Shown piece by piece: positions 8,405-17,739 of a stretch of DNA of 64,000 nt. The translations under genes and the position numbers were made by a program. Source of the DNA: Pirellulaceae bacterium (lineage in GTDB: Bacteria; Planctomycetota; Planctomycetia; Pirellulales; Pirellulaceae); NCBI GenBank assembly GCA_029243025.1, contig JAQWSU010000030.1:1-64000 (forward strand), written 5' to 3'. Under the pieces are notes generated by a model that ran no database searches, was not told the DNA's origin, and saw only the letters and a program-made list of their open reading frames with translations. Position 1 is the stretch's first letter. Each line of letters starts with the position of its first letter.

Positions 8405-9706
8405 TTGACAAGCCACCGCATCGATTCACGTCGTCGATTCCTGCGAACAGCCACTTCTTTGATGGTGTCAGCCACGGTTCCCTCAACGCAGGCTCGCGCC
8501 CAAAAAACGGCTGCGAAAAGTGAGCGGATGGGGATCGGTTGTATCGGATTGCGGTATCAGGGTTCTGTTTTAGCGCATCAGGCTCAAGCCTATGGGGATA
8601 TCGTTGCCCTGTGCGATGTCGATCGACATGTTCGCGAACAAGCTCGAGCGGCTTTCGGCAGCACACCAGGAATCTATGAGGACTATCGTGCATTGCTTGC
8701 CAATCCTAATATCGATGTGATCACGATTGGTAGTCCCGATCATTGGCATGCCAAAATGTTGATCGATGCCTGCCGGGCGGGCAAGGACGTGTATTGTGAA
8801 AAGCCGCTTACATTGACAATTGATGAGGGGAAACGGATTCGCGACGTGGTGGCGGATACAGGGCGAGTGGTTCAAGTGGGGTCGTGGCAACGTAGTGACC
8901 ATCGCTTTCGACTTGCGGTTGAAATGGTTCGACAAGGGCGGATTGGAAAACTTCAATCGGTTGAAGTTGTGCTCGGTAAAAACAAGCAAGGAGGTCCCTT
9001 CGCCACGGATGATCCGCCACCCGAATTAAATTGGGATCTTTGGCAAGGACAAACACCCAATGTACCGTTTTGCCATGAACGATCGCATTACACCTTCCGA
9101 TGGTGGTATGCGTACTCGGGCGGGCAAATGACTGATTGGGGGGCACATCACCTGGATATTGCGCAATGGGCAATTGGTGGTTATCCCATTCGGGTTGAAT
9201 CGCGGGCAAAGTTTCCGCGGATCGAAAACGGTTACGACGTGGCAACAGATTTTGAGGCCACCTATCGGTATCCAGAAGAGATCGTGATGCGAGTCAAAGA
9301 TTATGGTCGAAACGGGATCCTGTTTGTCGGATCCGAAGGTCGGATTTTCGTGAATCGTGGCTCGTTGAGCGGAAAACCGGTTGATCACCTCAAGGTGTCG
9401 CCGCTGACACCGGAAATGTACACCCAATATGAAATTGACAACCGATCGCGTCCCCAGCGGATGGGAAAGCTTGACGCAATTAAGAATCACATGGGGAACT
9501 TTTTTGACTGTATTGAATCACGTCGACAACCCATCTCGGACGTTGAAAGTCAACATCGGAGTGTATCGACGTGCCACCTGGGCAATATTTCCATGTGGGA
9601 AGCACGAGCGTTGAATTGGGATCCAAATGCTGAACGTTTCGTCAATGATCAAGCGGCGGATAACCATTTGAGTCGAGAACAGCGTGCGGGATATCAGGTG
9701 ACTTAG
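8405..9706 (+). CDS. Tat-exported Gfo/Idh/MocA-family oxidoreductase
   Basis: A 433-residue NAD(P)-dependent oxidoreductase of the Gfo/Idh/MocA family. The N-terminus has a Tat motif (SRRRFLRTATS, then a hydrophobic stretch ending near ARAQ). The nucleotide-binding loop reads MGIGCIGLRYQGS, less canonical than in the first paralogue, and the EKP motif is VYCEKPLTL near residue 130. GGQMTDWGAHHLDIAQWA near residue 245 is a typical family substrate-site region. The start is a TTG at 8405, supported by AAGGA at 8392-8396 with an eight-base spacing and by the position of the Tat motif. It probably acts on a sugar derivative in the periplasm; the substrate is unknown. Confidence 0.88.
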   Translation: MTSHRIDSRRRFLRTATSLMVSATVPSTQARAQKTAAKSERMGIGCIGLRYQGSVLAHQAQAYGDIVALCDVDRHVREQARAAFGSTPGIYEDYRALLANPNIDVITIGSPDHWHAKMLIDACRAGKDVYCEKPLTLTIDEGKRIRDVVADTGRVVQVGSWQRSDHRFRLAVEMVRQGRIGKLQSVEVVLGKNKQGGPFATDDPPPELNWDLWQGQTPNVPFCHERSHYTFRWWYAYSGGQMTDWGAHHLDIAQWAIGGYPIRVESRAKFPRIENGYDVATDFEATYRYPEEIVMRVKDYGRNGILFVGSEGRIFVNRGSLSGKPVDHLKVSPLTPEMYTQYEIDNRSRPQRMGKLDAIKNHMGNFFDCIESRRQPISDVESQHRSVSTCHLGNISMWEARALNWDPNAERFVNDQAADNHLSREQRAGYQVT

Positions 9707-9974
9707 GCTCCTGTCCATCGTCGACATGGCACGGCGACAGCGTTTTCCAGGCTTGGGCCAGTTCTTTGCTAGTTTTCTGGCGAGTGACTGTATCAAGCGA
9801 ACAACGAATGATTCGGAAAGTTACCAGTGGGTTAAGACCGTGGAGGCGGATCGATTTTTCAGCACGGATGTGCCGGCCTCCAGGCTGGGGAAACTTGATA
9901 CTCAGGTTGTATTGGTGGTAGGCTAGCAGTTACGGAACGACTGTTTAGGGAGTTTGTTCAGGGAGTTTTGCTTC

Positions 9975-12401
9975 ATGCGTTCATTCGTCTTGTTTTTTTT
10001 CTTGTTGATGCCAACCGCCGTTTGTCTTTCGGCCGAGTTGGAATCGGAATTCGAGCAGCAGATTCGGCCACTCCTTGTTGCCAACTGTATCAAGTGTCAT
10101 GGCGCTGCCAAGCAAGAGGGTGAGTTGCGGTTGGATTCTCGAAGTGGACTGTTGGCGGGTGGTGCCAGTGGTTCAGCAATCGTGCCTGGATCGCCTTCGG
10201 AAAGTTTGTTGATCCGTGCTCTCAAGCACGACGGGCTCGAAATGCCCCCCGAGAAATCTTTAGCGACTCGCGAAGTCGAAGCCTTTGTCAGCTGGATTCG
10301 CAATGGGGCCGTTTGGCCTGACAATCTTCCGCCGTTGCGAACAGCGGCAAATCAGATCGCGAATGAAGATCGAGCTTGGTGGTCCTTCCAGCCGATTCAA
10401 CCACCGAATGTGCCGGTTGATCCCAGTGACAATTGGTCCCGAAATCCGATTGATCGATTTGTTTATCAGCGCCTTCAACAGCATTCGATGAGACCGGCGC
10501 CGATGGCCAGCCCAACGCTGCTCGTTCGACGATTGTATTTCGACTTGTTGGGTCTTCCGCCGACGCCAAAGCAATTGGATGATTTCTTCAAGGATGATGA
10601 ATCGGTTCGTTGGGAACGATTGATCGATCAATTGCTCTCCGAGTCGGCTTACGGGGAGCATTGGGCGAGGTATTGGTTGGATCTCGTTCGCTTTGCGGAA
10701 TCGGATGGTTGGAAACAGGACGCCTATCGCCTCCATATTTGGCGGTACCGTGACTACGTGGTGAAGTCGTTCAACCAAGATAAGCCCTATCCAGAGTTCG
10801 TGCGAGAACAACTTGCGGGCGACGAACTTAACCCCAACAATCCGGACTCGTTGGCAGCAACCGGATATTTGCGACTCGGAATCTATGAATACAACCAGCG
10901 CAACGCTCGAGCCCATTGGAATGATATCCTGAATGAACTGACTGATGTGACTGGAGATGTATTCTTGGGAATGGGGATGGCGTGTGCTCGTTGTCACGAC
11001 CACAAGTTTGATCCGCTGCTGCAGACGGACTACTTTCGCTTGCGAGCTTTTTTTGAGCCGATGGTTTGGCGCGATGACAGAACCTATGCCACCGATTTAG
11101 AGAAAACCGTTTTTCATCGTCGCGATGCAGCTTGGCAACACGCGACGAAATCCCTGCGTCAACAGATCGACGAATTGGTCCGACCCTACCAAGATCGCAA
11201 GCAGAAAGCGACGATTGACAAATTTCCACTTGAGATTCAAGCCTGTATCCAGAAGCCTGCGGAAGATCGTACTTCCTGGGAGCATCAGATGGTTTATCTG
11301 ATCGAACGACAGTTCATTGAAGAGGGCAATAGTCCGCTCAAGTCGCTCAGCAAGGATGATCAGGAGACCTACGATCAGTTACAGCAGAAATTGGTGGATT
11401 TTGAAAGTTTAAAGCCTGAAGCTTTGCCGAATCTCATGTCCGTGAGCGATTCACGAGGGAGCATTTCGCCAACGGTGGTTCCCGGGGGTTCGACTCCGAT
11501 CTCCGTTGAACCCGGCTTTTTGACCGTGTTGGAAACGGATGCGCCAAACACGGTGGGAACGCCGCATAATTCGCATACCTCGGGTCGCCGAGCCGCGTTG
11601 GCGGAATGGATTGGTCACGCTGATAATCCGCTGACGTCGCGGGTGATTGTGAATCGAGTCTGGCAACAGCATTTCGGGCAGGGTATTGTCAAATCGGTCA
11701 ATGATTTTGGGCAGCTTGGTGACTTGCCTTCGCATCCGGAATTGCTGGATTGGCTCGCCAGCCAATTCGTCGAAAGCGGTTGGAGTTTCAAGCATCTTCA
11801 CAAGCTCATTCTGACTTCAAGTACCTGGCGGCAGGCGGTGGAGCATCCGGAGGCGATGCGTTACGAACAGATTGACCCAGCGGAAAACCTGTTGTGGCGA
11901 GCACGTGTTCGTCGCCTGAACGCGGAGCAGATTCGTGATGCGATGCTGACCGTCTCCGGGGAACTCGAAATAGGAGTTGGCGGTCCAAGCGAAGATCAAA
12001 ACTCTTCACGACGAGCCCTTTACATCAAGAGTTTTCGTAACACGCCGAACGAATTGTTGCATGCATTTGATCAAGCCAATGGCTTGAAAAGTGAACCGCA
12101 AAGAAATCGGACGACGACTGCAGTCCAGTCGTTGCTGATGATCAATGGAGAATTTACGCTCGAACGTGCAGACGCATTCGCCCGTCGGGTGACAGCTGAT
12201 GAAAGTCTTACAGCCAATCAAGCCGTGAATGTTGCATTTCGGCTGGCGTGGGGCCGATTGCCTGATGATCACGAACGAGAACAGGCTTTACGATTTGTCG
12301 GTCTTGAGACCAACGCCAGGGAACTCAGCGAGCATTTAGATCGTTGGAGTGATTTGTGCCATGTCTTGTTGAACTCAAACGAGTTCCTCTACGTCGATTG
12401 A
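9975..12401 (+). CDS. Planctomycete cytochrome plus DUF1549/DUF1553 protein
   Basis: An 808-residue secreted protein. After a signal peptide (FVLFFFLLMPTAVCLSA) comes a planctomycete-type cytochrome c domain with the haem motif CIKCHG near residue 38, then a DUF1549 domain (about 145-350, with LVRRLYFDLLGLPPTP and MACARCHDHKFDPL) and a C-terminal DUF1553 domain (about 535-790, with NPLTSRVIVNRVWQQHFG). The ATG at 9975 has AGGGAG at 9960-9965; a TTG seven codons upstream is less likely. It is followed 50 bases later by a DUF1501 gene, the usual partner. Such pairs are abundant in planctomycetes and are suspected to act in polysaccharide or sulfated substrate breakdown, but their chemistry is not established. 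Confidence 0.92.
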   Translation: MRSFVLFFFLLMPTAVCLSAELESEFEQQIRPLLVANCIKCHGAAKQEGELRLDSRSGLLAGGASGSAIVPGSPSESLLIRALKHDGLEMPPEKSLATREVEAFVSWIRNGAVWPDNLPPLRTAANQIANEDRAWWSFQPIQPPNVPVDPSDNWSRNPIDRFVYQRLQQHSMRPAPMASPTLLVRRLYFDLLGLPPTPKQLDDFFKDDESVRWERLIDQLLSESAYGEHWARYWLDLVRFAESDGWKQDAYRLHIWRYRDYVVKSFNQDKPYPEFVREQLAGDELNPNNPDSLAATGYLRLGIYEYNQRNARAHWNDILNELTDVTGDVFLGMGMACARCHDHKFDPLLQTDYFRLRAFFEPMVWRDDRTYATDLEKTVFHRRDAAWQHATKSLRQQIDELVRPYQDRKQKATIDKFPLEIQACIQKPAEDRTSWEHQMVYLIERQFIEEGNSPLKSLSKDDQETYDQLQQKLVDFESLKPEALPNLMSVSDSRGSISPTVVPGGSTPISVEPGFLTVLETDAPNTVGTPHNSHTSGRRAALAEWIGHADNPLTSRVIVNRVWQQHFGQGIVKSVNDFGQLGDLPSHPELLDWLASQFVESGWSFKHLHKLILTSSTWRQAVEHPEAMRYEQIDPAENLLWRARVRRLNAEQIRDAMLTVSGELEIGVGGPSEDQNSSRRALYIKSFRNTPNELLHAFDQANGLKSEPQRNRTTTAVQSLLMINGEFTLERADAFARRVTADESLTANQAVNVAFRLAWGRLPDDHEREQALRFVGLETNARELSEHLDRWSDLCHVLLNSNEFLYVD

Positions 12402-12451
12402 TTGAACGGAGCTTCGGCGTTTTAGGATTAGATTGATAGCGGAGCAGACAA

Positions 12452-13876
12452 GTGACTGATCGATTTGATGTTCAATGTCCCATGCCTCTTAATCGGCTGG
12501 GACGATCCCGCCGGGAATTTTTGCGCCAAAGTGGTGTCGGTTTCGGTGCGATCGCGCTTAACTGGCTGATGCAGCAGGAGCGTTCCGAGGCATCGATCGC
12601 TTCGCATCTGCCTCGTGCAAAAAACGTCATTTGGCTCTTTATGGAAGGCGGGCCGAGCCATCTTGATTTGGTCGATCCGAAGCCTTTGTTGAATCAGTTG
12701 GCGGGGCAACCATTACCAGCTGCTTTCAAAGAACCGATTACGGCAATGGGGGAAAAGGGTTCACCAATCCTGGCGTCCCCCCGTCAATGGAAGCAATACG
12801 GTGAGAGTGGACTCTGGGCTTCCGATTGGATGCCGCATATCGCGGAACAGTTAGACGACATTGCGGTGATCCGATCGTGTTGGACGAACGGTATCAATCA
12901 TTCCGGTGGCGTCTGTCAAATGAATACCTGCATTGACGTTGCGGGCCGACCATCTTTGGGATCTTGGGTTAGTTATGGGCTCGGTTCGGAAAACGAGAAT
13001 CTCCCTGGATTCGTCGTGATCTGTGATAGTACGGGCCAACCGGTGAACGGGCCTCGGAATTGGTCGGCGGGTTTTATGCCGGCAAGTTTCCAGGGAATTC
13101 GCATCGGTCGTTCGGAAAGTGCGCCGATCGCGAATCTTGCTCCCCCTGCTGCTTATGGGAACGACCGGCAGACAGACAAGCTAGAACTCTTACAACAGTT
13201 CAATCGAAAACATGCAATGACCAGGCCACAACAGACAGAATTGGAGGCTCGTATTCGCAGCTATGAGCTTGCCTTCCGAATGCAAGCTCGTGCTCCGGAA
13301 GCGATCGATTTGGCGGAAGAAACTCGGCAAACAAAGCGACTGTATGGTATGGATCAGCAGGAGACGCTGCCTTTCGGTAAGAACTGTTTATTGGCGAGAC
13401 GTTTGGTTGAGCGGGGTGTGCGTTTTGTCCAACTTTACAGTGGTACCGGCAGCAAATGGGACTCGCATTCGGCGATTGAAAAAAACCATTCGCGACTGTG
13501 TAAGTCAATGGACAAACCGGTTGCCGGATTGTTGCAGGACTTAAAACAGCGAGGTTTGCTCGATGAAACACTTGTTGTCTGGGGCGGTGAGTTTGGACGC
13601 ACACCGATGAGTGAAAAAGGGAATGGCCGTGACCACAATCCTACAGGCTTCTCGATCTGGATGGCTGGTGGTGGAGTAAAGGGTGGCCAAGTGATTGGAG
13701 CCACCGATGACCTGGGTCTTTATGCAGTCGAGGATCGCATGCATGTCAACGATATCCATGCCTCAATTCTCTGGCTGCTTGGCTTGAACAATATGGAATT
13801 GACCTACGATCATAAGGGGAGACCCGAGCGGCCTACAATTAACGAGGGAAGTTTCAATTCCAAGTTGATCGGCTAG
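12452..13876 (+). CDS. DUF1501 protein, Tat-exported
   Basis: A 474-residue DUF1501 protein, a family related to the alkaline phosphatase/sulfatase superfamily. A twin-arginine motif (RSRREFLRQSG) starts near residue 10. Family motifs include NVIWLFMEGGPSHLDLVDPKP near residue 58 and VVWGGEFGRTPMSE near 380, with GRDHNPTGFSIWMAGGG following. The start is a GTG at 12452 with GGAG about eight bases upstream. It forms an operon with the preceding cytochrome/DUF1549/DUF1553 gene, and the pair probably works together outside the cytoplasm. Metal ligands resembling those of alkaline phosphatases (D, H) are present but function is unproven. Confidence 0.92.
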   Translation: MTDRFDVQCPMPLNRLGRSRREFLRQSGVGFGAIALNWLMQQERSEASIASHLPRAKNVIWLFMEGGPSHLDLVDPKPLLNQLAGQPLPAAFKEPITAMGEKGSPILASPRQWKQYGESGLWASDWMPHIAEQLDDIAVIRSCWTNGINHSGGVCQMNTCIDVAGRPSLGSWVSYGLGSENENLPGFVVICDSTGQPVNGPRNWSAGFMPASFQGIRIGRSESAPIANLAPPAAYGNDRQTDKLELLQQFNRKHAMTRPQQTELEARIRSYELAFRMQARAPEAIDLAEETRQTKRLYGMDQQETLPFGKNCLLARRLVERGVRFVQLYSGTGSKWDSHSAIEKNHSRLCKSMDKPVAGLLQDLKQRGLLDETLVVWGGEFGRTPMSEKGNGRDHNPTGFSIWMAGGGVKGGQVIGATDDLGLYAVEDRMHVNDIHASILWLLGLNNMELTYDHKGRPERPTINEGSFNSKLIG

Positions 13877-14004
13877 GCTTGTGGCGATGCGGGCTATTGG
13901 CGCGTGCATGCTTGCCTCGGGATCGATAAACCAATTCGATTCGGTTGGCGGGTACGTTCTGGTTTAGGTGGTTGTCAGAAATTCAAGAGTACCATCCGCA
14001 TCAG

Positions 14005-16551
14005 TTATTTCTTCACTAAGCCAATCACTCCGCCGGAAATCAAGGATGCGACGTTGGTAAGAATCAACGGAAGCGTCCAACCACCAACGGATGCGATATA
14101 CTTGGATGACCACTCCGGTTCGAATTTGTCTTTATACTGTCGCAGGCCTTGGAAATTGTAGAAATGTTCGCCGTGTTCGTAGGTTAAGGCAGCGATCTGA
14201 TTCCAGGCGGGCGAGTTTTGTTGAACATCGATTCCTGACAAGGGGGCCATGCCGAGGCTAAACCAGTCGTAGCCTTCTTCCTTGCCCCACATCATCAACT
14301 GGATGAAGAGATATTCCATCACCCCCCCCGGAGCTTCGGAAACGTAACGCATCAGATCGATGGTTAATTCGGTCTTATCCGCACCGATCCATATGTTTGC
14401 GAACGCGATGATTTGTCCTTCTTGTTTAATAATCGCGACCGGACAATCTTCGATATAGGGTTCGCTGAAAAAGCCGAGCGAAAACCCTTTTTCTGCTGCG
14501 TTTTTTTCGTTCAGCCAAGAATCAGAAATCCGGCGAAGCTCTGGCATGAGCGCGCTGACTTCCGGTGGCTGAACGATTGAGAAGGAGCAGCCTGCTTCGG
14601 CGAGCTTCTTATTTGTTCTGCGTAGATTGCGTTTTGCGTGACCTTCAAGCTTGAAATTCTTGAGTGGTACACGAGCCTCTTCACCGATTTTGATTACGGA
14701 AAGGCCCATTTCAACATACATCGGAACCGTATCTTCGCTGATTTGGTAGAAGACAGGCCACCATCCTCCCTCGTCGCAGAGTTCTCGGAAACGCCAAGCC
14801 AATTCGCGTCCCGCTGTCGGGTCGCCTACGGGATCACCCATCGTGATCCAGCTTTGCCCTTCGACTCCGTACATGATAAAGGCAGTTTTCTCGTCATCGA
14901 TCAGAAAACGCTTGTCACCAAGTCTTGCTAAATTACTTTCAATGCTTGGTGAATGGTTGGCGATTTCAATCGCCGTTTTCATGTCGTCATCGCTTATTGT
15001 GGGGATGTGTGACTTGCTTCTTAGTAAGCGGATTGCGCCGACGAACAGTACGACAATTGCCACGCCAAAAAATGCCCGCAAAGCGCGTGGCGCATGTTTG
15101 TCGAAAGCAAATTGCCACCACATCTCATTTCGATAGTCGGTTGTCTTGTGTGCCATCGCCATCAGCCAAAAGGTGGCGGCAAGCACCAGTGCAATGGCCA
15201 GCAGCCATTTGGGAGAGAATCGATCTGTCAATAACGCGCCATGTCGATAGAATTGCTTTCGGGATGGCAGCAACAGGGCCAGCATTACGGCGAGAAAGAT
15301 TGCTTCTTCATAGTCGAAGCCCTTCAAGAGTGAGACGACGATGCCGGCTGCGAGCAGAGCGGCGGTGACATAATAGGCTGTTTCAATGCGTCGCTGTAAC
15401 CCTCGCGACAAGATCAATAACAGAACCCCAATCACACTGCCGGCGAAATGAGACAGCTCGATGATGGGAAGCGGGAGCACGTGTCGCAAGTTGGCTAAGC
15501 GTTCGGCGATTGATGATGTGGCGCCAGAAAAAAGTAGCACGACACCCGCCAGAAACACACTAACAGTAAGCAGGCGCGGGCCGATCAACGCGGTCCAACG
15601 GCCCACCGTGTTTGCCGTTTTGCTGGCGGAACGTCGATTCGAAACAATTTCTGTAACTCCCATGCCCACCAAGCCGAGAGCGAGTGGGAGGAGAAAATAG
15701 ATCACGCGAAATGCCAGGAGTGCTCCCACCAAGGTTTCCGGATCCTTGGGGTTGAGCAAAACGAGTAATACTAATTCGAGCACTCCTAAGCCGCCGGGAA
15801 CATGCGATATGAGCGCAGCTACAGTTGCTAATAAATAGATGGTGACGAAGTGCCAATAGTGCACTTCAAGTGTTGCGGGCAATAAGCTGTAAAGCACAGT
15901 GGCTGCGAGCAGCATGTCGATTGTTGCTACGAACGTTTGTAGACAGGCCAGTCGTGGCGAGGGCAGTGAGAATTCCCACTTGTGGATCTTGATTGGTTTG
16001 CGTCTCGTGAGGCACAACGCCATGTAAATAACATAGAGAGAAACGAGCAGGTATCCGATCGGGCGTGCCGTGCTGACAGGCAGATTAAGCCGTTTGGGGA
16101 TCGGAAGCGGTTCAATCAAAAAAAGAGTGCCGCCAAGAAAAAGTACACCAAGCCACAAGGTCACGCTGAGGAAAACTATCAACTTAAAGATTTCGATCGC
16201 TGAAAAGCCCCACGAGCTATAGAAGCGATACCTGACGGTTGATCCTCCCAGAAGCGAGCCAAAGCTGTTTCCGATCGTGTAACCTAAGAGGGAGGCGAGG
16301 CTGATTCGTTTCGGATCAAGGTTCCGTTTCAGATAGATCACTCCCATCCAGTCGTAACTGATGAGAACGAGATAGCTGAGGATTGTTAAACCAATCGCAA
16401 TCGCCAGATTCGAATTCGGGATGCGGGCGAAACTCTCCAAGAAATCTCGCAGGGTATACTGCTTCAATTCCGCATGCAGAAGCCCCAATGCGACCACAAA
16501 TACGGTGAAGATCAGCAGTGGTTCAGCCACGGATTTGATGAGTTTTTTCAT
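14005..16551 (-). CDS. mprF: MprF-like aminoacyl-phosphatidylglycerol synthase/flippase
   Basis: An 848-residue protein with the MprF architecture. The N-terminal half (about residues 1-500) has many membrane segments and the flippase signature HVPGGLGVLELVLLVLL near residue 250. The C-terminal third (about 530-840) is a soluble DUF2156 aminoacyltransferase domain, with GDPVGDPTAG and GVMEYLFIQLMMWGKEEGYDWFSLGMAPLSG. MprF proteins transfer lysine or another amino acid from tRNA to phosphatidylglycerol and flip the product, which lowers membrane negative charge. The start ATG overlaps the stop of the upstream rhomboid-like gene (ATGA), so translation is coupled. The aminoacyl specificity cannot be read from sequence. 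Confidence 0.9.
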   Translation of the reverse strand: MKKLIKSVAEPLLIFTVFVVALGLLHAELKQYTLRDFLESFARIPNSNLAIAIGLTILSYLVLISYDWMGVIYLKRNLDPKRISLASLLGYTIGNSFGSLLGGSTVRYRFYSSWGFSAIEIFKLIVFLSVTLWLGVLFLGGTLFLIEPLPIPKRLNLPVSTARPIGYLLVSLYVIYMALCLTRRKPIKIHKWEFSLPSPRLACLQTFVATIDMLLAATVLYSLLPATLEVHYWHFVTIYLLATVAALISHVPGGLGVLELVLLVLLNPKDPETLVGALLAFRVIYFLLPLALGLVGMGVTEIVSNRRSASKTANTVGRWTALIGPRLLTVSVFLAGVVLLFSGATSSIAERLANLRHVLPLPIIELSHFAGSVIGVLLLILSRGLQRRIETAYYVTAALLAAGIVVSLLKGFDYEEAIFLAVMLALLLPSRKQFYRHGALLTDRFSPKWLLAIALVLAATFWLMAMAHKTTDYRNEMWWQFAFDKHAPRALRAFFGVAIVVLFVGAIRLLRSKSHIPTISDDDMKTAIEIANHSPSIESNLARLGDKRFLIDDEKTAFIMYGVEGQSWITMGDPVGDPTAGRELAWRFRELCDEGGWWPVFYQISEDTVPMYVEMGLSVIKIGEEARVPLKNFKLEGHAKRNLRRTNKKLAEAGCSFSIVQPPEVSALMPELRRISDSWLNEKNAAEKGFSLGFFSEPYIEDCPVAIIKQEGQIIAFANIWIGADKTELTIDLMRYVSEAPGGVMEYLFIQLMMWGKEEGYDWFSLGMAPLSGIDVQQNSPAWNQIAALTYEHGEHFYNFQGLRQYKDKFEPEWSSKYIASVGGWTLPLILTNVASLISGGVIGLVKK

Positions 16552-17213
16552 GAGTTCGATGCGGTTCTAGGTTTAGAATCGTGTGGAGATTTGGCCGTCA
16601 GGCGAGCGGAATACAGGCCCAGTGGAAAGGCGATTGCGTGTGCAACATCGGCTGATAACATGCGTCCGTTTTCTGGTAAGTAGAAGGCGGACCAAGCGAG
16701 TCTCGCAGCAAGCACGCCCATGATAACGATTAGTGCTAATCGTCGCACCGTCGGTTTTCGTGAGCCGATGACCAGACCAAGGCAACCGTAATAACCGGCT
16801 GAAGGTCCCACATCCATCACGTTATAGAGGGTTTCGCCCCAGGAAATCTGGAGTTGTGTGGCAATCGTGATACCGGTTGCGATCACGACTAACGTCACCA
16901 CGTGGACTCCGAAAAAAGTTGTCAGAGTACGTGTGAATCCGAATTGGATTTCCGCGGTGCCGACGCAAATAGCAAGCATGATGACCGAGAAATAGAAACT
17001 CAATCCGCCCGTGGTAAATGCCATCGAGCCGAACAGTTCCAACCAGTGTCCTTGTTGGAGTTCAGCTGGTGAAGAACCCCATTCCTGATACCAGATGGCA
17101 CCCAACGCCTCTGAGGAGGAACCGGACATGATTCCCGCAAAGCACATGATCACCAACAAGACGATGGTCAGCAAAAGGCTGCGAAAGGTCTGTCTGATGG
17201 AACCAGTAAACAT
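16548..17213 (-). CDS. Rhomboid-like membrane protein
   Basis: A 221-residue protein with about six hydrophobic segments. The motif VGPSAGYYGCLGLVIG near residue 140 aligns with the rhomboid GxSGxxxG active-site helix and keeps the serine, and HAIAFPLGLYSARL near residue 195 matches the histidine helix. The residue after the usual serine is Ala instead of Gly, so protease activity is uncertain. The gene is sandwiched in an overlapping operon: its ATG overlaps the upstream stop as TGATG and its own stop overlaps the mprF start as ATGA. That strict coupling suggests the three products act together in the membrane. A non-catalytic rhomboid pseudoprotease is an alternative reading. Confidence 0.7.
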   Translation of the reverse strand: MFTGSIRQTFRSLLLTIVLLVIMCFAGIMSGSSSEALGAIWYQEWGSSPAELQQGHWLELFGSMAFTTGGLSFYFSVIMLAICVGTAEIQFGFTRTLTTFFGVHVVTLVVIATGITIATQLQISWGETLYNVMDVGPSAGYYGCLGLVIGSRKPTVRRLALIVIMGVLAARLAWSAFYLPENGRMLSADVAHAIAFPLGLYSARLTAKSPHDSKPRTASNS

Positions 17214-17473
17214 CAAGAGTCTTCTTGGAGTCTATGCGAGGATGCGAATGGGGTAATCAAAACAGTCTTTAACCCGCCATCTCGCTCTTCTGTTTCATGA
17301 GCTGATAAAAATAGATTAAGCCGTTCAGTGAAAGACGTCATCAGGAGGACGGTAAAACTGAATAGAAAAAATACGATCAGGCATCGGTTGCCTGCAGGGA
17401 TGATAATGCAGTCACCCTCTCGCAGCCAAACGGTGTCTGTCACTGCTGCGACAGATCGCTTCACAAGATCCAT
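17213..17473 (-). CDS. Small single-pass membrane protein upstream of rhomboid-mprF
   Basis: An 86-residue protein with one clear membrane segment (CLIVFFLFSFTVLLM, about residues 31-45) and a charged C-terminal tail. I chose the ATG at 17473 because AAGGAACGGAA lies just upstream; a longer frame reaching 17572 adds a basic, low-complexity N-terminus that looks untranslated. Its stop codon overlaps the start of the rhomboid-like gene. No family is recognised. By position it is the first gene of the mprF operon. Confidence 0.5.
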   Translation of the reverse strand: MDLVKRSVAAVTDTVWLREGDCIIIPAGNRCLIVFFLFSFTVLLMTSFTERLNLFLSAHETEERDGGLKTVLITPFASSHRLQEDS

Positions 17474-17739
17474 GATTTCCGTTCCTTGCCGCCTTTTGGC
17501 GTGACTCCCCAGCCGTAGAGGTCCACCTTTTGCCTCGCCATGATCGTAACGTTCGTCTTGTTCGGATGCCACGACCCAACCGAATCAGGCCGAGCTTTTT
17601 TCGTTTTGTGGCTCTGGGCAAGTCCGATGGAATTGGAATCTGGACACGGCGGGTCGAGTCGGTTGATTTTGCTGGTTCGCAGACGTATCGCAGAGGGTAG
17701 AGCGATTAGAACGGATGTCGATTGGTATCCTATTGGGGG

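Noticed and set aside
11490-11515. GGTTCGACTCC resembling a tRNA T-arm
   Set aside because: It lies in the coding frame of the DUF1553 region and no cloverleaf can be built around it.
17473-17572. Longer N-terminus for the small membrane protein
   Set aside because: The additional 33 residues are basic and low-complexity, and the good ribosome binding site lies before the inner ATG at 17473.
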